A stretch of DNA of 64,000 nt from Verrucomicrobia subdivision 3 bacterium UBA693 (GCA_002298785.1 DBMR01000069.1:124001-188000); one strand, 5' to 3'; positions 35,600 to 44,312 are shown, numbered from the stretch's first letter. Numbers and translations are program-made. The notes: generated by a model from the sequence alone, not told the origin.

Positions 35600-37329
35600 T
35601 GAACGCGGTCAGGAACTACCTCACTTTTCTGCAACGTTGCGCGCGCATTGCCTTCGTCGGGGACTGGCGGTACTACTCGTGGATGGGGGTGTTGACCGTC
35701 CTCGCGCTGTTCGGTCTCAATGCCTACTGCAAACAGTTTGCCCACGGGCTGATCACGACGGGCATGAGCGACCAGGTTTCCTGGGGTGTCTATATCGCGA
35801 ACTTCACGTTCCTGGTCGGGGTAGCGGCGGCGGCGGTGATGATGGTCATTCCCGTTTATATCTATAACAACGAGGAACTGCATGATCTCGTCATATTTGG
35901 CGAACTCCTCGCGGTGGCGGCCATCATCATGTGCCTCCTGTTTGTGACGGTGGACCTGGGGCGGCCGGATCGCTTCTGGCATTTGATTCCGGGCATCGGC
36001 CAGCTCAATTTTCCCGCCTCGATGCTGAGCTGGGACGTGATTGTGCTCAATGGATACCTGCTGCTCAATGTCCACATCTGCGGTTATCTCCTGTATTGTC
36101 GTTATCAAAAGAAGATGCCGGCGAAGTGGTTTTATGTGCCCTTCGTGTTTATCGCCATCGTCTGGGCGATTTCAATTCATACGGTCACCGCGTTTCTTTA
36201 TGTCGGCTTGGGCGGACGACCGTTCTGGAATTCCTCCATTGTCGGCCCGCGCTTTCTAGCCTCCGCCTTTACCGCCGGCCCCGCGCTGATCATCCTGGCG
36301 ATCCAGGTGGTTCGCCGCGTCACCGCGACCGTTCCCAGTGGCCACCTCACGCAGCGTTCTGGCGGCGCTCCTTTACGAAAGCGTCCGGCGGAGACCGCGG
36401 ATCTGGACTTGCTCGCGCGCCACCTGCCACAGTTTGCCTCCGTTTCCAAAGAGGTTCGACAGGCCTTGCTCCCCAGCCTGACGGTGCTGGACGTGGTGGC
36501 CGGCGATGTGCTCCTGCGCCAGGGCGAAACCGATAAGGAGGCGTTTCTGGTTTTGAAAGGGCGTGTCGTGGTCGAAAGAGAGGAAAGCGGCCGCATTCGA
36601 ATCACGCGCAGCGCCGGCCCGGGTGAGCAGTTCGGCGAGGTCTCTGCGCTGGCGGGCACTCCGCGCGAAGCCACCGCGATTGCCGAGGAACCCTCTCAAA
36701 TTCTCAGCGTCCCGGCTGACACCCTGCGCCGCCTGATGAAAAGTCCGGAGCTGGACAAAGTCATTCACGCGCGCATGGCCGAGCGGCTCATGATCACCGA
36801 CCGCGCGTTGATGACCCTGCGCAGCATCGTGCAAGTATCCATGCTCATCAACGTATTCCTCCTGGTGAATGAGGTTTTCAAGGAATTCTATTCCGGCAAT
36901 CTGCACGTGGCTTCGTCGAAGTACCTTTTCGTTGGCCTCCACGGTCATCATGCGTTGGTAGGCTGGATTTGGACCGCCATCGCCTTCAACCTTGTGGCCA
37001 TGGTGCTGCTCGTGCTGCCAGTCAGTCGCAGCTTGCGTTGGCTCAACCTCACCTGTGTGCTTTGTATCGTAGGCATCTGGATTGAGAAGGGGATGGGACT
37101 GGTCATCCCCGGGTTCATCCCCACCCCGCTTGGGGAAATGATCGAATACACACCATCACTGAACGAGACCCTGATCTGCATCGGCATTTGGGCGTTCGGG
37201 TTGCTCTGCTACACGATCTTCTTGCGCATGTCGGTTCCCATTCTCCAGGGCCGGCTATCGAAAGCGAATGAGAATTCTGGCGAACCCAGCGTGATCGGGG
37301 CGGTCGCCGTTTCTTCCGCGCCCCGTTAA
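35596..37329 (+). CDS. NrfD-like membrane subunit with an inserted cyclic-nucleotide-binding-type domain (module B)
   Basis: A 577-residue protein, about 170 longer than its module A homologue. Residues 1-240 and about 400-565 form the membrane body of a DsrP/CbcU-like NrfD protein, with the second half opening at LMTLRSIVQVSMLINVFLLV. Between them, residues about 272-398 are a Crp-type beta-roll: LPSLTVLDVVAGDVLLRQGE, EAFLVLKGRVVVERE, FGEVSALAGTPREATA, EEPSQILSVPADTLRRLM. The ligand motif keeps G-E and an Arg before the Ala-Thr-Ala segment but not the Arg-Ser/Thr-Ala of CRP, so the ligand is uncertain. The insertion sits in an inter-helix loop, probably cytoplasmic. No frame break is seen at either junction. 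Confidence 0.93.
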   Translation: MMNAVRNYLTFLQRCARIAFVGDWRYYSWMGVLTVLALFGLNAYCKQFAHGLITTGMSDQVSWGVYIANFTFLVGVAAAAVMMVIPVYIYNNEELHDLVIFGELLAVAAIIMCLLFVTVDLGRPDRFWHLIPGIGQLNFPASMLSWDVIVLNGYLLLNVHICGYLLYCRYQKKMPAKWFYVPFVFIAIVWAISIHTVTAFLYVGLGGRPFWNSSIVGPRFLASAFTAGPALIILAIQVVRRVTATVPSGHLTQRSGGAPLRKRPAETADLDLLARHLPQFASVSKEVRQALLPSLTVLDVVAGDVLLRQGETDKEAFLVLKGRVVVEREESGRIRITRSAGPGEQFGEVSALAGTPREATAIAEEPSQILSVPADTLRRLMKSPELDKVIHARMAERLMITDRALMTLRSIVQVSMLINVFLLVNEVFKEFYSGNLHVASSKYLFVGLHGHHALVGWIWTAIAFNLVAMVLLVLPVSRSLRWLNLTCVLCIVGIWIEKGMGLVIPGFIPTPLGEMIEYTPSLNETLICIGIWAFGLLCYTIFLRMSVPILQGRLSKANENSGEPSVIGAVAVSSAPR

Positions 37330-37341
37330 GGCGGCCGTTGC

Positions 37342-37779
37342 ATGCCTGAGCATTTCCCTGAACCCGAGGCGCGTGAATCCTTGAACGCGCATGCCGCCGC
37401 CAAAGGCGCGGAAATCCATGCCAAATACGGCCCGCACATCGGCTGGAACGAGCTACTCTTGATCCTTTCGGACCGCGCCTGTGTGCGTTATCCCTGTGCA
37501 ATCGACTTCGATTCCTCCACTCTGAATCCCGGAGAATTCGCCCACCCCGTTCCGCGGGGCGAACAACCTGAGGATGGCTTTGTCATGCACGTCCATCCGT
37601 ACTTCAGCACTCGATTGGACCAGGTGCCGCTGTTGGTGTTGTACCAGCTTGTGCTGGTGAACTATGGAGTATTCGCTGGTCCGCAGGATGCTGAGAGCTT
37701 CGGCGCCAATGCCCTGGGGTTGACTGCGGCCGAGTATTATGCGCGGCTTTGCGGATTGGCGGATGAGCTTGCAGGTTAA
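37342..37779 (+). CDS. Unknown soluble protein linked to module B
   Basis: A 145-residue protein that I do not recognise. It has no signal or membrane segment, two Cys (RACVRYPCAIDF) and a His-rich strand (DGFVMHVHPYF) that could bind a metal. The N-terminus is helical and the second half (LDQVPLLVLYQLVLVNYGVF) hydrophobic but amphipathic. It starts 13 bp after the NrfD-cNBD gene, so it is almost surely co-transcribed and may be an assembly factor or cytoplasmic partner. It has no counterpart in module A. Confidence 0.7.
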   Translation: MPEHFPEPEARESLNAHAAAKGAEIHAKYGPHIGWNELLLILSDRACVRYPCAIDFDSSTLNPGEFAHPVPRGEQPEDGFVMHVHPYFSTRLDQVPLLVLYQLVLVNYGVFAGPQDAESFGANALGLTAAEYYARLCGLADELAG

Positions 37780-38272
37780 GGCCGGTGGCTTGCCGTCGGG
37801 GATATATGCTGATTACTTCAATTTGCTGTTGAATAGGCAAGAAATACTCATCGTCTGACTTTTAACTGGGTGCAACGGGGGTTGCTTGTGTCCGTTGCTG
37901 TATATCTACTTATGATGCAGCAAGATGCGCGGTTGGTGGTTTTGTCGGGGTGTTGGTGGCGGTTGGCCGATGAGGGCGCGGGAACCTTCTGCGGACTTGG
38001 GGGATGCAAAAAACGGTGACAAAAAGGCAAGGGAAGGAAAGCAGGACTGCTACAAAGACTTTATTTCTTTTGCGCGTAATGGCACAAAAAGTGATGAGCC
38101 ACCAACGATGCAACTGTGGAGCAGCCGCCGAGGCGGCGGGGACCATGTTGTGGTGGCAGGCCCAGCAGAGGAGTGGCCATGAGAATTTCGAAGGGGAACT
38201 GCCCGGCAGTGAAACCGGTTCTGTCGGCACGGTTCCCGGTTCGAAAACTGAGAGGAGTAGAAAGGAAAGACA
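37780..38272 (+). other. 493-bp region with no credible gene
   Basis: The composition changes sharply, with G/T-rich runs around 37925-37975 and A-rich stretches around 38025-38060. The frames in it are low complexity and lack protein character, so I call none. It may hold a promoter or an RNA leader for cytochrome copy 3, whose Shine-Dalgarno (AAAGGAAAG) lies just upstream of 38273. Nothing further can be supported. Confidence 0.4.
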
Positions 38273-38602
38273 ATGAAGAAACTAGTAGCAGTGATCGTTG
38301 CTGGAATGGCATTCGCCGCCTTAACGGCCGGTGCGGCCGACGGCAAGGCTCTGTATGAGGAACAATGCGCCAAATGTCATGGCAAGGACGGCAAAGGCCA
38401 GACCACCATGGGCAAGAAATATGGCGCCAAAGACTATACGGATGCCAAGGTGCAGGAAAAGGTCACCGACGCTGCCGCGCTCAAAGCTGTCAAAGACGGC
38501 TTCAAGGGCGAAGACGGCAAGGTGTTGATGAAACCCGCGGAAGGCATGTCGGAAGACGACATGAAGGCCGTGGTGGCCCATATGCGCACCTTTAAGAAGT
38601 AA
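38273..38602 (+). CDS. Small monoheme cytochrome c, copy 3
   Basis: A 109-residue paralogue of copies 1 and 2, with a signal peptide (MKKLVAVIVAGMAFAALTAG, cleaved near GAADG), heme motif CAKCHGKDGKGQTTMGKKYG and C-terminal KVLMKPAEGMSEDDMKAVVA containing the probable axial Met. Shared features with the other copies are the heme site, the D-Y/F-T-D-A-K-V-Q segment and the FKK end. A 10-bp hairpin without a T-run follows (38611-38635). Confidence 0.93.
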   Translation: MKKLVAVIVAGMAFAALTAGAADGKALYEEQCAKCHGKDGKGQTTMGKKYGAKDYTDAKVQEKVTDAAALKAVKDGFKGEDGKVLMKPAEGMSEDDMKAVVAHMRTFKK

Positions 38603-38610
38603 GCGCGCTG

Positions 38611-38635
38611 AGCGCTGGGACTGGTTCCCGGCGCT
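38611..38635 (+). terminator. Possible terminator after cytochrome c copy 3
   Basis: A 10-bp stem with one G-T wobble (38611-38620 with 38626-38635) and a five-base loop, 9 bp after the stop. There is no T-run, so termination would be weak and read-through into the NapC-like gene is possible. Confidence 0.45.
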
Positions 38636-38736
38636 TCTCCCCGCGGGGCTGTGGCGACCTGATCGCCATGGCCCGAGGGGAGGCAAGCGTGCAGTGCCTG
38701 GTCTGACCCAACTTTAACGCGACATTTCCATAACCC

Positions 38737-40224
38737 ATGCCCAACCCCACACCTGATCCCATCCCCGTAAAAGCCGGCGGAAATGGAACTTCGCTGGTCC
38801 GTAACTGGATTACCAGCATCGGACTCATTGTTTCCGTCGGCGGAATGTTTTCGTTCCTGCTATTGATGGTCATGGATCTCCTCTCGGAGAATTCCAATCC
38901 CTACCTGGGAATCTTGACCTACATGATTGCGCCCGGTTTCATCGTGGGCGGCCTGGTATTAGGGGTGGTCGGTATTTTGGTGCGGCGGCACCAGGCGTTG
39001 AAGCGGACCGGCACCTTGCCGCCATTTCGGATCGACTTCAGCCTACCGCAAAATCGGAAGGCATTCGGCGCCTTCCTGATCTGTTCTGCTCTGTTCCTGT
39101 TGCTGTCCGCCGTGGGCAGTTACCACACTTACCATTTCACCGAATCCGTGAAGTTTTGCGGGGAGGCCTGCCATTCCGTGATGAAACCGGAATTGGTGAC
39201 CTACCGTCAGGGCTCGCATGCGCGGGTGCTCTGTGCGGAATGCCATATTGGCAAGGGGGCGGGGTGGTTCGTGAAATCGAAGCTGTCGGGAACGTATCAG
39301 GTCTATGCGGTGGCCTTCAATAAGTATCCGCGACCGGTACCGACTCCGATTAAGAACTTGCGCCCGGCCCAGGAAACTTGCGAGCAGTGCCACTGGCCGC
39401 AGAAGTTTGTCGGCAACCTGGAGCGGACGTTCAATTACTACCTGACGGACGAGACGAACACTCAGTTCACGGTGCGAATGTTGATGAAAGTGGGCGGGGC
39501 CGATCCAACTCACGGTCCGGTGGGCGGGATTCATTACCACATGAATGTGGCCAACAAGATCGAGTATTATGCTTCGGACGATGCGCGGCAGAAGATCCCC
39601 TGGATTCGCGTAACCAGTCCCAAAGGTGAGATCACGGAATATCGCGCCCCGAAATTCACCAATGAGGTGGATACGGCGAAGATTCGCCGCATGGATTGCA
39701 TGGACTGTCATAATCGTCCGGCGCACCGTTACAAAACGCCGAATAGCGCGGTGAATCTGGCCATGACTTTGGGCAATATCGACCCGGCCATCCCGTGGGT
39801 GAAGAGCAACGCGGTTTACACGCTGACCCGCACCTACACGAACGAGACCGTAGCGCTGCAATCGATAGAAAGCTATCTCACCGCCAAATATCCTGCTGAA
39901 GTCCGGGTTAAAAAGGTGATCGAACAGGTGCAGAAGATTTACCAGAGTAATTTCTTCCCGGAGATGAAAGCCAGTTGGTCGTCCTATCCTGACAACATCG
40001 GTCACAAGGATTGGGCGGGTTGCTTCCGGTGTCACGATGGAAACCACAAGGCGGCGGATGGGAAGAAGTCCGTCACCGCCAGCGACTGCGACGCTTGCCA
40101 TACGATTCTAGCGCAAGGCAACGGTGCGGACTTGCTGCAGTTGACCCCCAAGAGTCAGAAGTTTAAACATCCTGGAGACGAAGTGGAAGGAGGCTGCAAT
40201 GATTGCCATACCGGCGGTTTATAA
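38737..40224 (+). CDS. NapC/NirT-family membrane heptaheme cytochrome c (ImcH-like)
   Basis: A 495-residue inner-membrane cytochrome. Three hydrophobic segments lie at about residues 20-45, 60-82 and 108-128. Seven heme motifs follow: one CX3CH (CGEACH) and six CX2CH (CAECH, CEQCH, CMDCH, CFRCH, CDACH, CNDCH). The CGEACHSVMKPE segment is the NapC/NrfH-like first heme, with a Met positioned as a possible ligand. The layout (membrane part plus heptaheme NapC/NirT body of about 500 residues) resembles Geobacter ImcH, a quinol oxidase for high-potential acceptors. That match is by architecture only. Confidence 0.88.
   Translation: MPNPTPDPIPVKAGGNGTSLVRNWITSIGLIVSVGGMFSFLLLMVMDLLSENSNPYLGILTYMIAPGFIVGGLVLGVVGILVRRHQALKRTGTLPPFRIDFSLPQNRKAFGAFLICSALFLLLSAVGSYHTYHFTESVKFCGEACHSVMKPELVTYRQGSHARVLCAECHIGKGAGWFVKSKLSGTYQVYAVAFNKYPRPVPTPIKNLRPAQETCEQCHWPQKFVGNLERTFNYYLTDETNTQFTVRMLMKVGGADPTHGPVGGIHYHMNVANKIEYYASDDARQKIPWIRVTSPKGEITEYRAPKFTNEVDTAKIRRMDCMDCHNRPAHRYKTPNSAVNLAMTLGNIDPAIPWVKSNAVYTLTRTYTNETVALQSIESYLTAKYPAEVRVKKVIEQVQKIYQSNFFPEMKASWSSYPDNIGHKDWAGCFRCHDGNHKAADGKKSVTASDCDACHTILAQGNGADLLQLTPKSQKFKHPGDEVEGGCNDCHTGGL
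40185..40193 (+). promoter_or_regulatory. Strong Shine-Dalgarno inside the end of the heptaheme gene
   Basis: GGAAGGAGG lies five bases before the ATG at 40199, inside the coding end of the heptaheme gene. It decides the start of the 11-heme gene at 40199 over the later ATG at 40232 and shows translational overlap of the two genes (26 bases). Confidence 0.75.
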
Positions 40225-42400
40225 TCAGAATATGTGTGGCTTTCCCGCCTCGGCTATTTGGAACGGTGCGGCCGCACGCTGGCGCGGATACCTTGGTGGC
40301 GGCCTGTTGTTGCTGGCTTTTGTGCCAACACTATTCGCCGCGCCCAAGAACCCCAACAGTGCGTGCTTCGACTGCCATGGGGACAAGGACTTGTGGAAGA
40401 CAAACGCTGCCGGGAAAGCCATTTCCCTATATGTGGAGGAGGCCAAGTTCCTGGCCGGTGTGCATAAGACTAACGCGTGTGTTAGCTGCCACGCGGACAT
40501 TTCCAGCCAGCATCCGGATGACAACGCGCCGGTCAAACCGGTGAATTGCGCCACCTGCCACGAGATTCCGGCCAAGGATTATTCCCAGAGCATTCATGGT
40601 GTCAGCCACAGCCTGGGGGCTTCGGGTGCAGCCAGTTGTGCGGACTGCCATGGCAAGCATGATATTCTGACCACGACCAATGTTCAGTCGCGGGTGTTCA
40701 AGCTGAATTTGCCGGGAACTTGCGCAGCCTGCCACGCGAATGCCGGGCTGACCAAGGAATACGAGATGAAATTTCCCGAAGCGGCCTCGCACTACATGGA
40801 CAGCATCCACGGGCAGAAGTTGCTGCAGCAAGGCTTGCTGGTGGCGCCGTCCTGCAATGATTGCCATGGAGCGCACGGCATCAAGCGGGCGGTGGATCGC
40901 GATTCGCCCATCAACTCCTTGAACGTGGCGAAGACCTGTGGCAAGTGCCATCACGGCGTCGAGGAGAAGTATTTGAAGAGCGTGCATGGGCAGTTGCTGC
41001 TCAAGGGCGATAAGCGGGGCCCCGTTTGCATCGATTGTCACAGCGCCCACGAAGTGGAGGCTCCGCGCAACGGTCATTTCAAAATGGCCAGCGACCAACG
41101 TTGTGGCAAGTGCCATCAGGACAGCCTGACCCATTACCGTGAGACCTATCACGGCAAGGCCATGGCCCTGGGCAAACCGAACGTGGCCGCCGACGTCGCC
41201 GCGTGTTACGACTGCCACGGTCACCACGACGTGCTGGCGCCGACCAACCCGAATTCGCGTCTATCCACGAACAATATTGTGGCGACGTGCAAGGTTTGCC
41301 ATCCCAAAGCCACCGCGGGATTCGCGGAGTACAAGCCGCACGCCAATCCGCTGGACGGAAAGAAGTTTCCGGCATTGCACGTCACCTTCCTGTTCATGAC
41401 CGCCCTGTTGGTGGGGGTATTCGTCTTTTTCGGCGGCCATACCGGCGCCTGGTTGGTCCGTGCCGGTTACCTGTATTGGCATGATTCCAAGAAGTTTCGC
41501 GAGGCGAAAACCGCCACCCAGGAGGGCGGTGAATGGTTCTCACGCTTCGTGCCGTTTGAACGGTTCCTCCATTTCCTGGTGGTGACCAGCTTTTTGTTGC
41601 TGGTGATTACCGGCATGCCCCTGAAGTTTTACTACACCGATTGGGCCAAAACCCTGTTCCACTTTATTGGTGGAGCGGAGACGGCGCGCGCGCTGCATCG
41701 TTTGGGCGCGGTCGTCACCTTCCTCTATTTTGGCCTGCACGTGGCTTCGCTCCTGATCAAATGCTGGACCGGACGCGGCAAAATCCGTGATCCGCAAACC
41801 GGCCGCATGAGCTTGAAACGGATGTGGAATGTGCTCTTCGGGCCCGATTCCATGATCCCGACCCTCCAGGATTGGAGGGATTTCGTCGCGCACAATAAAT
41901 GGTTCTTCGGCAAGGGGCCCCGGCCCGATTTCGATCGCTGGACCTACTGGGAGAAGTTCGACTATTTCGCGGTGTTCTGGGGCGTGTTCATCATCGGTAG
42001 CTCGGGCCTCATCATGTGGTATCCCGAGTTCTTCACCCGGTTCCTGCCGGGATGGGTGATCAATATAGCGCTGATTATTCACTCAGATGAAGCTTTGTTG
42101 GCCGCAGGCTTCATATTCTCGATCCATTTCTTTAACACCCACTTCCGTATCGAGAAATTCCCGATGGACACGGTGATTTTCTCCGGTCGGATTTCGAAGA
42201 ATGAGATGCTGCATGAGCGCCGCCGGTGGTATGACCGCCTGGTGGCCGAAGGCCGGTTGGAGAATTACCGGATGCGGGATGAATGGCTGCGGTGGAAGAG
42301 CATCGCCCGCTCGTTCGGATACTTCTTCTTCGGTCTCGGGGTGCTGCTGCTGCTCCTGATCATTTACGCGATGGTCACCCGGTTAGTCGCCGGCCATTGA
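40199..42400 (+). CDS. Eleven-heme cytochrome c fused to a cytochrome b membrane domain (CbcL-like)
   Basis: A 733-residue protein. After an N-terminal hydrophobic segment (about residues 30-48), eleven CXXCH motifs run to about residue 380: CFDCH, CVSCH, CATCH, CADCH, CAACH, CNDCH, CGKCH, CIDCH, CGKCH, CYDCH, CKVCH. The C-terminal half is a b561/FdnI-type membrane domain of five or so helices with candidate b-heme His residues (VPFERFLHFLVVTSF, ALHRLGAVVTFLYFGLHVAS, IIHSDEALLAAGFIFSIHFF). A multiheme c domain fused to a diheme b domain is the layout of Geobacter CbcL, which serves low-potential extracellular acceptors. The start is supported by a strong Shine-Dalgarno. Confidence 0.9.
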   Translation: MIAIPAVYNQNMCGFPASAIWNGAAARWRGYLGGGLLLLAFVPTLFAAPKNPNSACFDCHGDKDLWKTNAAGKAISLYVEEAKFLAGVHKTNACVSCHADISSQHPDDNAPVKPVNCATCHEIPAKDYSQSIHGVSHSLGASGAASCADCHGKHDILTTTNVQSRVFKLNLPGTCAACHANAGLTKEYEMKFPEAASHYMDSIHGQKLLQQGLLVAPSCNDCHGAHGIKRAVDRDSPINSLNVAKTCGKCHHGVEEKYLKSVHGQLLLKGDKRGPVCIDCHSAHEVEAPRNGHFKMASDQRCGKCHQDSLTHYRETYHGKAMALGKPNVAADVAACYDCHGHHDVLAPTNPNSRLSTNNIVATCKVCHPKATAGFAEYKPHANPLDGKKFPALHVTFLFMTALLVGVFVFFGGHTGAWLVRAGYLYWHDSKKFREAKTATQEGGEWFSRFVPFERFLHFLVVTSFLLLVITGMPLKFYYTDWAKTLFHFIGGAETARALHRLGAVVTFLYFGLHVASLLIKCWTGRGKIRDPQTGRMSLKRMWNVLFGPDSMIPTLQDWRDFVAHNKWFFGKGPRPDFDRWTYWEKFDYFAVFWGVFIIGSSGLIMWYPEFFTRFLPGWVINIALIIHSDEALLAAGFIFSIHFFNTHFRIEKFPMDTVIFSGRISKNEMLHERRRWYDRLVAEGRLENYRMRDEWLRWKSIARSFGYFFFGLGVLLLLLIIYAMVTRLVAGH

Positions 42401-42421
42401 TTCTTTGGTTTGCGTTCCTCG

Positions 42422-42456
42422 AGGGCCGTGGCTGATTCGTCAGTCGCGGCCCTTTT
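42422..42456. terminator. Strong terminator with TTCG tetraloop, between convergent genes
   Basis: A 14-bp stem with two G-T wobbles (42422-42435 with 42440-42453) closed by a TTCG loop and followed by a T-rich tail, 22 bp after the 11-heme gene and before the convergent MFS gene. It ends the electron-transport locus. Confidence 0.9.
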
Positions 42457-42505
42457 GTTTGTGCGCCCGGCAAGGAGTAAGCCGGCAGGATTGTGGGGCT
42501 GCCAG

Positions 42506-43759
42506 CTATTCCCGGGTCAGGGACGATTCCACGGGTGCGGCGGCCTCGGCCGAAGGATGTTTTCCGACTCTGATTTCAGGCAGGAGAAAGCCTGAGCCGA
42601 TGAGGATGAGCCCGATGCTGATCCAGCCCAGCGCGTGCGGGGAAAGACTGGCTACCGTGAAAAACGCTGTCAAAGGTGCTATCACCCCCCGGACGCCTGT
42701 AAAGAAGGTATGGACGGACATGTAATCCGCGACTCGTTCCGGCGGTGCGAATTTTGTCACCCACAAGCCCCACGCGACGTCCGCGCCGGCGTTTGAAACG
42801 CCAAAAAGCAGCGAGCCGATCACTAAACCAGTCATGCTCCCCGTAGTGAAGAACGAGAGGATGCCTAGGGCGAATCCCAGGTTCAGCATCAACCGAAGTT
42901 TGAAAAAATTGATGTGATCAAACAGCCAGCCCCAGGCGGGATTCAAGCCGAGGCGGGCCAGGTTGGGGATTACTCCGGTCAACAGGGCGATGGTGGCGGC
43001 GGTTAACGCCTGGCCGTTTACGTTTACCCCGTACTTGGTGTTGGCGAGGTATTCCACCCGCAAGGGTGACATCATCAGCATGGCAAAGCCGATGAACATC
43101 CAGGCGATCAGTGTTTGGCGGAACACCCGGTCCTGCTTCACAAAACGCAGCGCGCGGAACGGATGGGTGCCCCCGGAAGCGGCCAGCGGTTTTGAGGGAC
43201 AGCGGCGAAGGCAATAGCAGGCTGCCGCCCCGCTCACCGCGAAAGCCAGCAGCAACCAGCGGAATCGACCGATATGGTTGGAGAGCAGACGGCCGCCCAG
43301 TTCGCTGACCGCGGCCGCGGTGGCGATGCGAATCATCATTGTGCGCGCAAAGCGACGTCCGCGTTCACGGCTGGGGTAGTTATCCTGGTAGATTTGCGTG
43401 AGCAGGGGAATGGCGGCGGAGGAAGCGGCCATGGCCAGGACCGAGCCGACGACGAAGACGGGCAACGTGGGGATCAAAGCCATCGCTAGGAAGCTGGCGG
43501 CACCGGCTGCCGCCAGATGCGCGGCCGCCCGGGCCACCGGCACGCCGCGCGCCTCAACCTGGGAGACCAGCCAGGGACTTAATAGCAACCCCAGGCTGCC
43601 ACCACCCGCCACTAACGCCTTGGCTAACGGCCCGGCGCCATACCAGCGGACCGCGATCAACAGCAGGAACAAGACGGCCGCAGCCTCGTTGATTCCCGCC
43701 GAAATGGCGCGCCAACGCTCCAGGCGGTAAGTCACCGCGGTTCTTTCTTCTGCCGTCAC
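42506..43759 (-). CDS. MFS transporter
   Basis: Inner-membrane transporter of the major facilitator superfamily, 417 residues with about 12 hydrophobic segments. The central loop contains the RRFARTMMIRIATAAAVSEL and CLRRCPSKPLAASGG region, and a basic loop NYPSRERGRRFART matches the MFS motif-A type loop. The start codon appears to be GTG at 43759. Substrate is unknown; a secondary role in sugar or lipid uptake cannot be judged. It may be co-transcribed with the small gene 43808-44023 upstream of it. Confidence 0.85.
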   Translation of the reverse strand: MTAEERTAVTYRLERWRAISAGINEAAAVLFLLLIAVRWYGAGPLAKALVAGGGSLGLLLSPWLVSQVEARGVPVARAAAHLAAAGAASFLAMALIPTLPVFVVGSVLAMAASSAAIPLLTQIYQDNYPSRERGRRFARTMMIRIATAAAVSELGGRLLSNHIGRFRWLLLAFAVSGAAACYCLRRCPSKPLAASGGTHPFRALRFVKQDRVFRQTLIAWMFIGFAMLMMSPLRVEYLANTKYGVNVNGQALTAATIALLTGVIPNLARLGLNPAWGWLFDHINFFKLRLMLNLGFALGILSFFTTGSMTGLVIGSLLFGVSNAGADVAWGLWVTKFAPPERVADYMSVHTFFTGVRGVIAPLTAFFTVASLSPHALGWISIGLILIGSGFLLPEIRVGKHPSAEAAAPVESSLTRE

Positions 43760-43807
43760 GTTCGCCGCGCACGATACGCGGCTTTTCGGGATAAAGCGAT
43801 ATTGCGC

Positions 43808-44023
43808 TCATCTTAGCCCGGCGACATTTATCTGGGTGTTCAACAGAATTTCCAGGAAAATTCCCGTGAAAGAGAGGAGTAACGTGCCAGGAATCCGCCA
43901 CCAGCCTCCCTGCTCGTTGGCCCAGAGAACTGCCCATGGCCATTGGGCGTTTGAGACTTTCGGGAGCTCTGGTCCTGGGCCGGCAGCGGCTAGCGTGGGA
44001 GTTGCTTCAATCGGTTCCGACAT
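43808..44023 (-). CDS. Small hypothetical membrane protein, 71 aa
   Basis: A 71-residue candidate with an acidic, Pro/Ala-rich N-terminus (MSEPIEATPTLAAAGPGPEL) and one hydrophobic segment (RIPGTLLLSFTGIFLEILLN). The ATG is followed by a Trp-containing linker. It lies 48 bp upstream of the MFS start in the same direction, so co-transcription is likely if it is real. I see no homologue and no strong Shine-Dalgarno. Confidence 0.4.
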   Translation of the reverse strand: MSEPIEATPTLAAAGPGPELPKVSNAQWPWAVLWANEQGGWWRIPGTLLLSFTGIFLEILLNTQINVAGLR

Positions 44024-44312
44024 CGGGTGTGCCTTTGTGACCTGGTTAATGGTGAAAACTCCGTCTGAGATTCCGTGTTCTCTGGGAAATTTCCCGGATT
44101 GGATCGGGAGTTTGGTAGAAGCCCAGTATGTAGTCCAGAGTTAATGGCGAAGATGGAGGGGAACGTGCAGAATTGAGCCAGGCTCGCAGGCGGAGGACTG
44201 ATGTTCACAGCCTGGGAAAGGCCAGGGTCTCGGATTGCTTCCGGTAGGGGCGTCCAGTAGGCTGCCTCCAGGGCGCGAGTCACACCGCTGCGAGCCCTGA
44301 GCCTGTTGCACC

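Noticed and set aside
37925..38276. Frames of about 85-90 residues in the 493-bp gap
   Set aside because: Low complexity, disordered-looking, no start signal; they lie in skewed-composition DNA.
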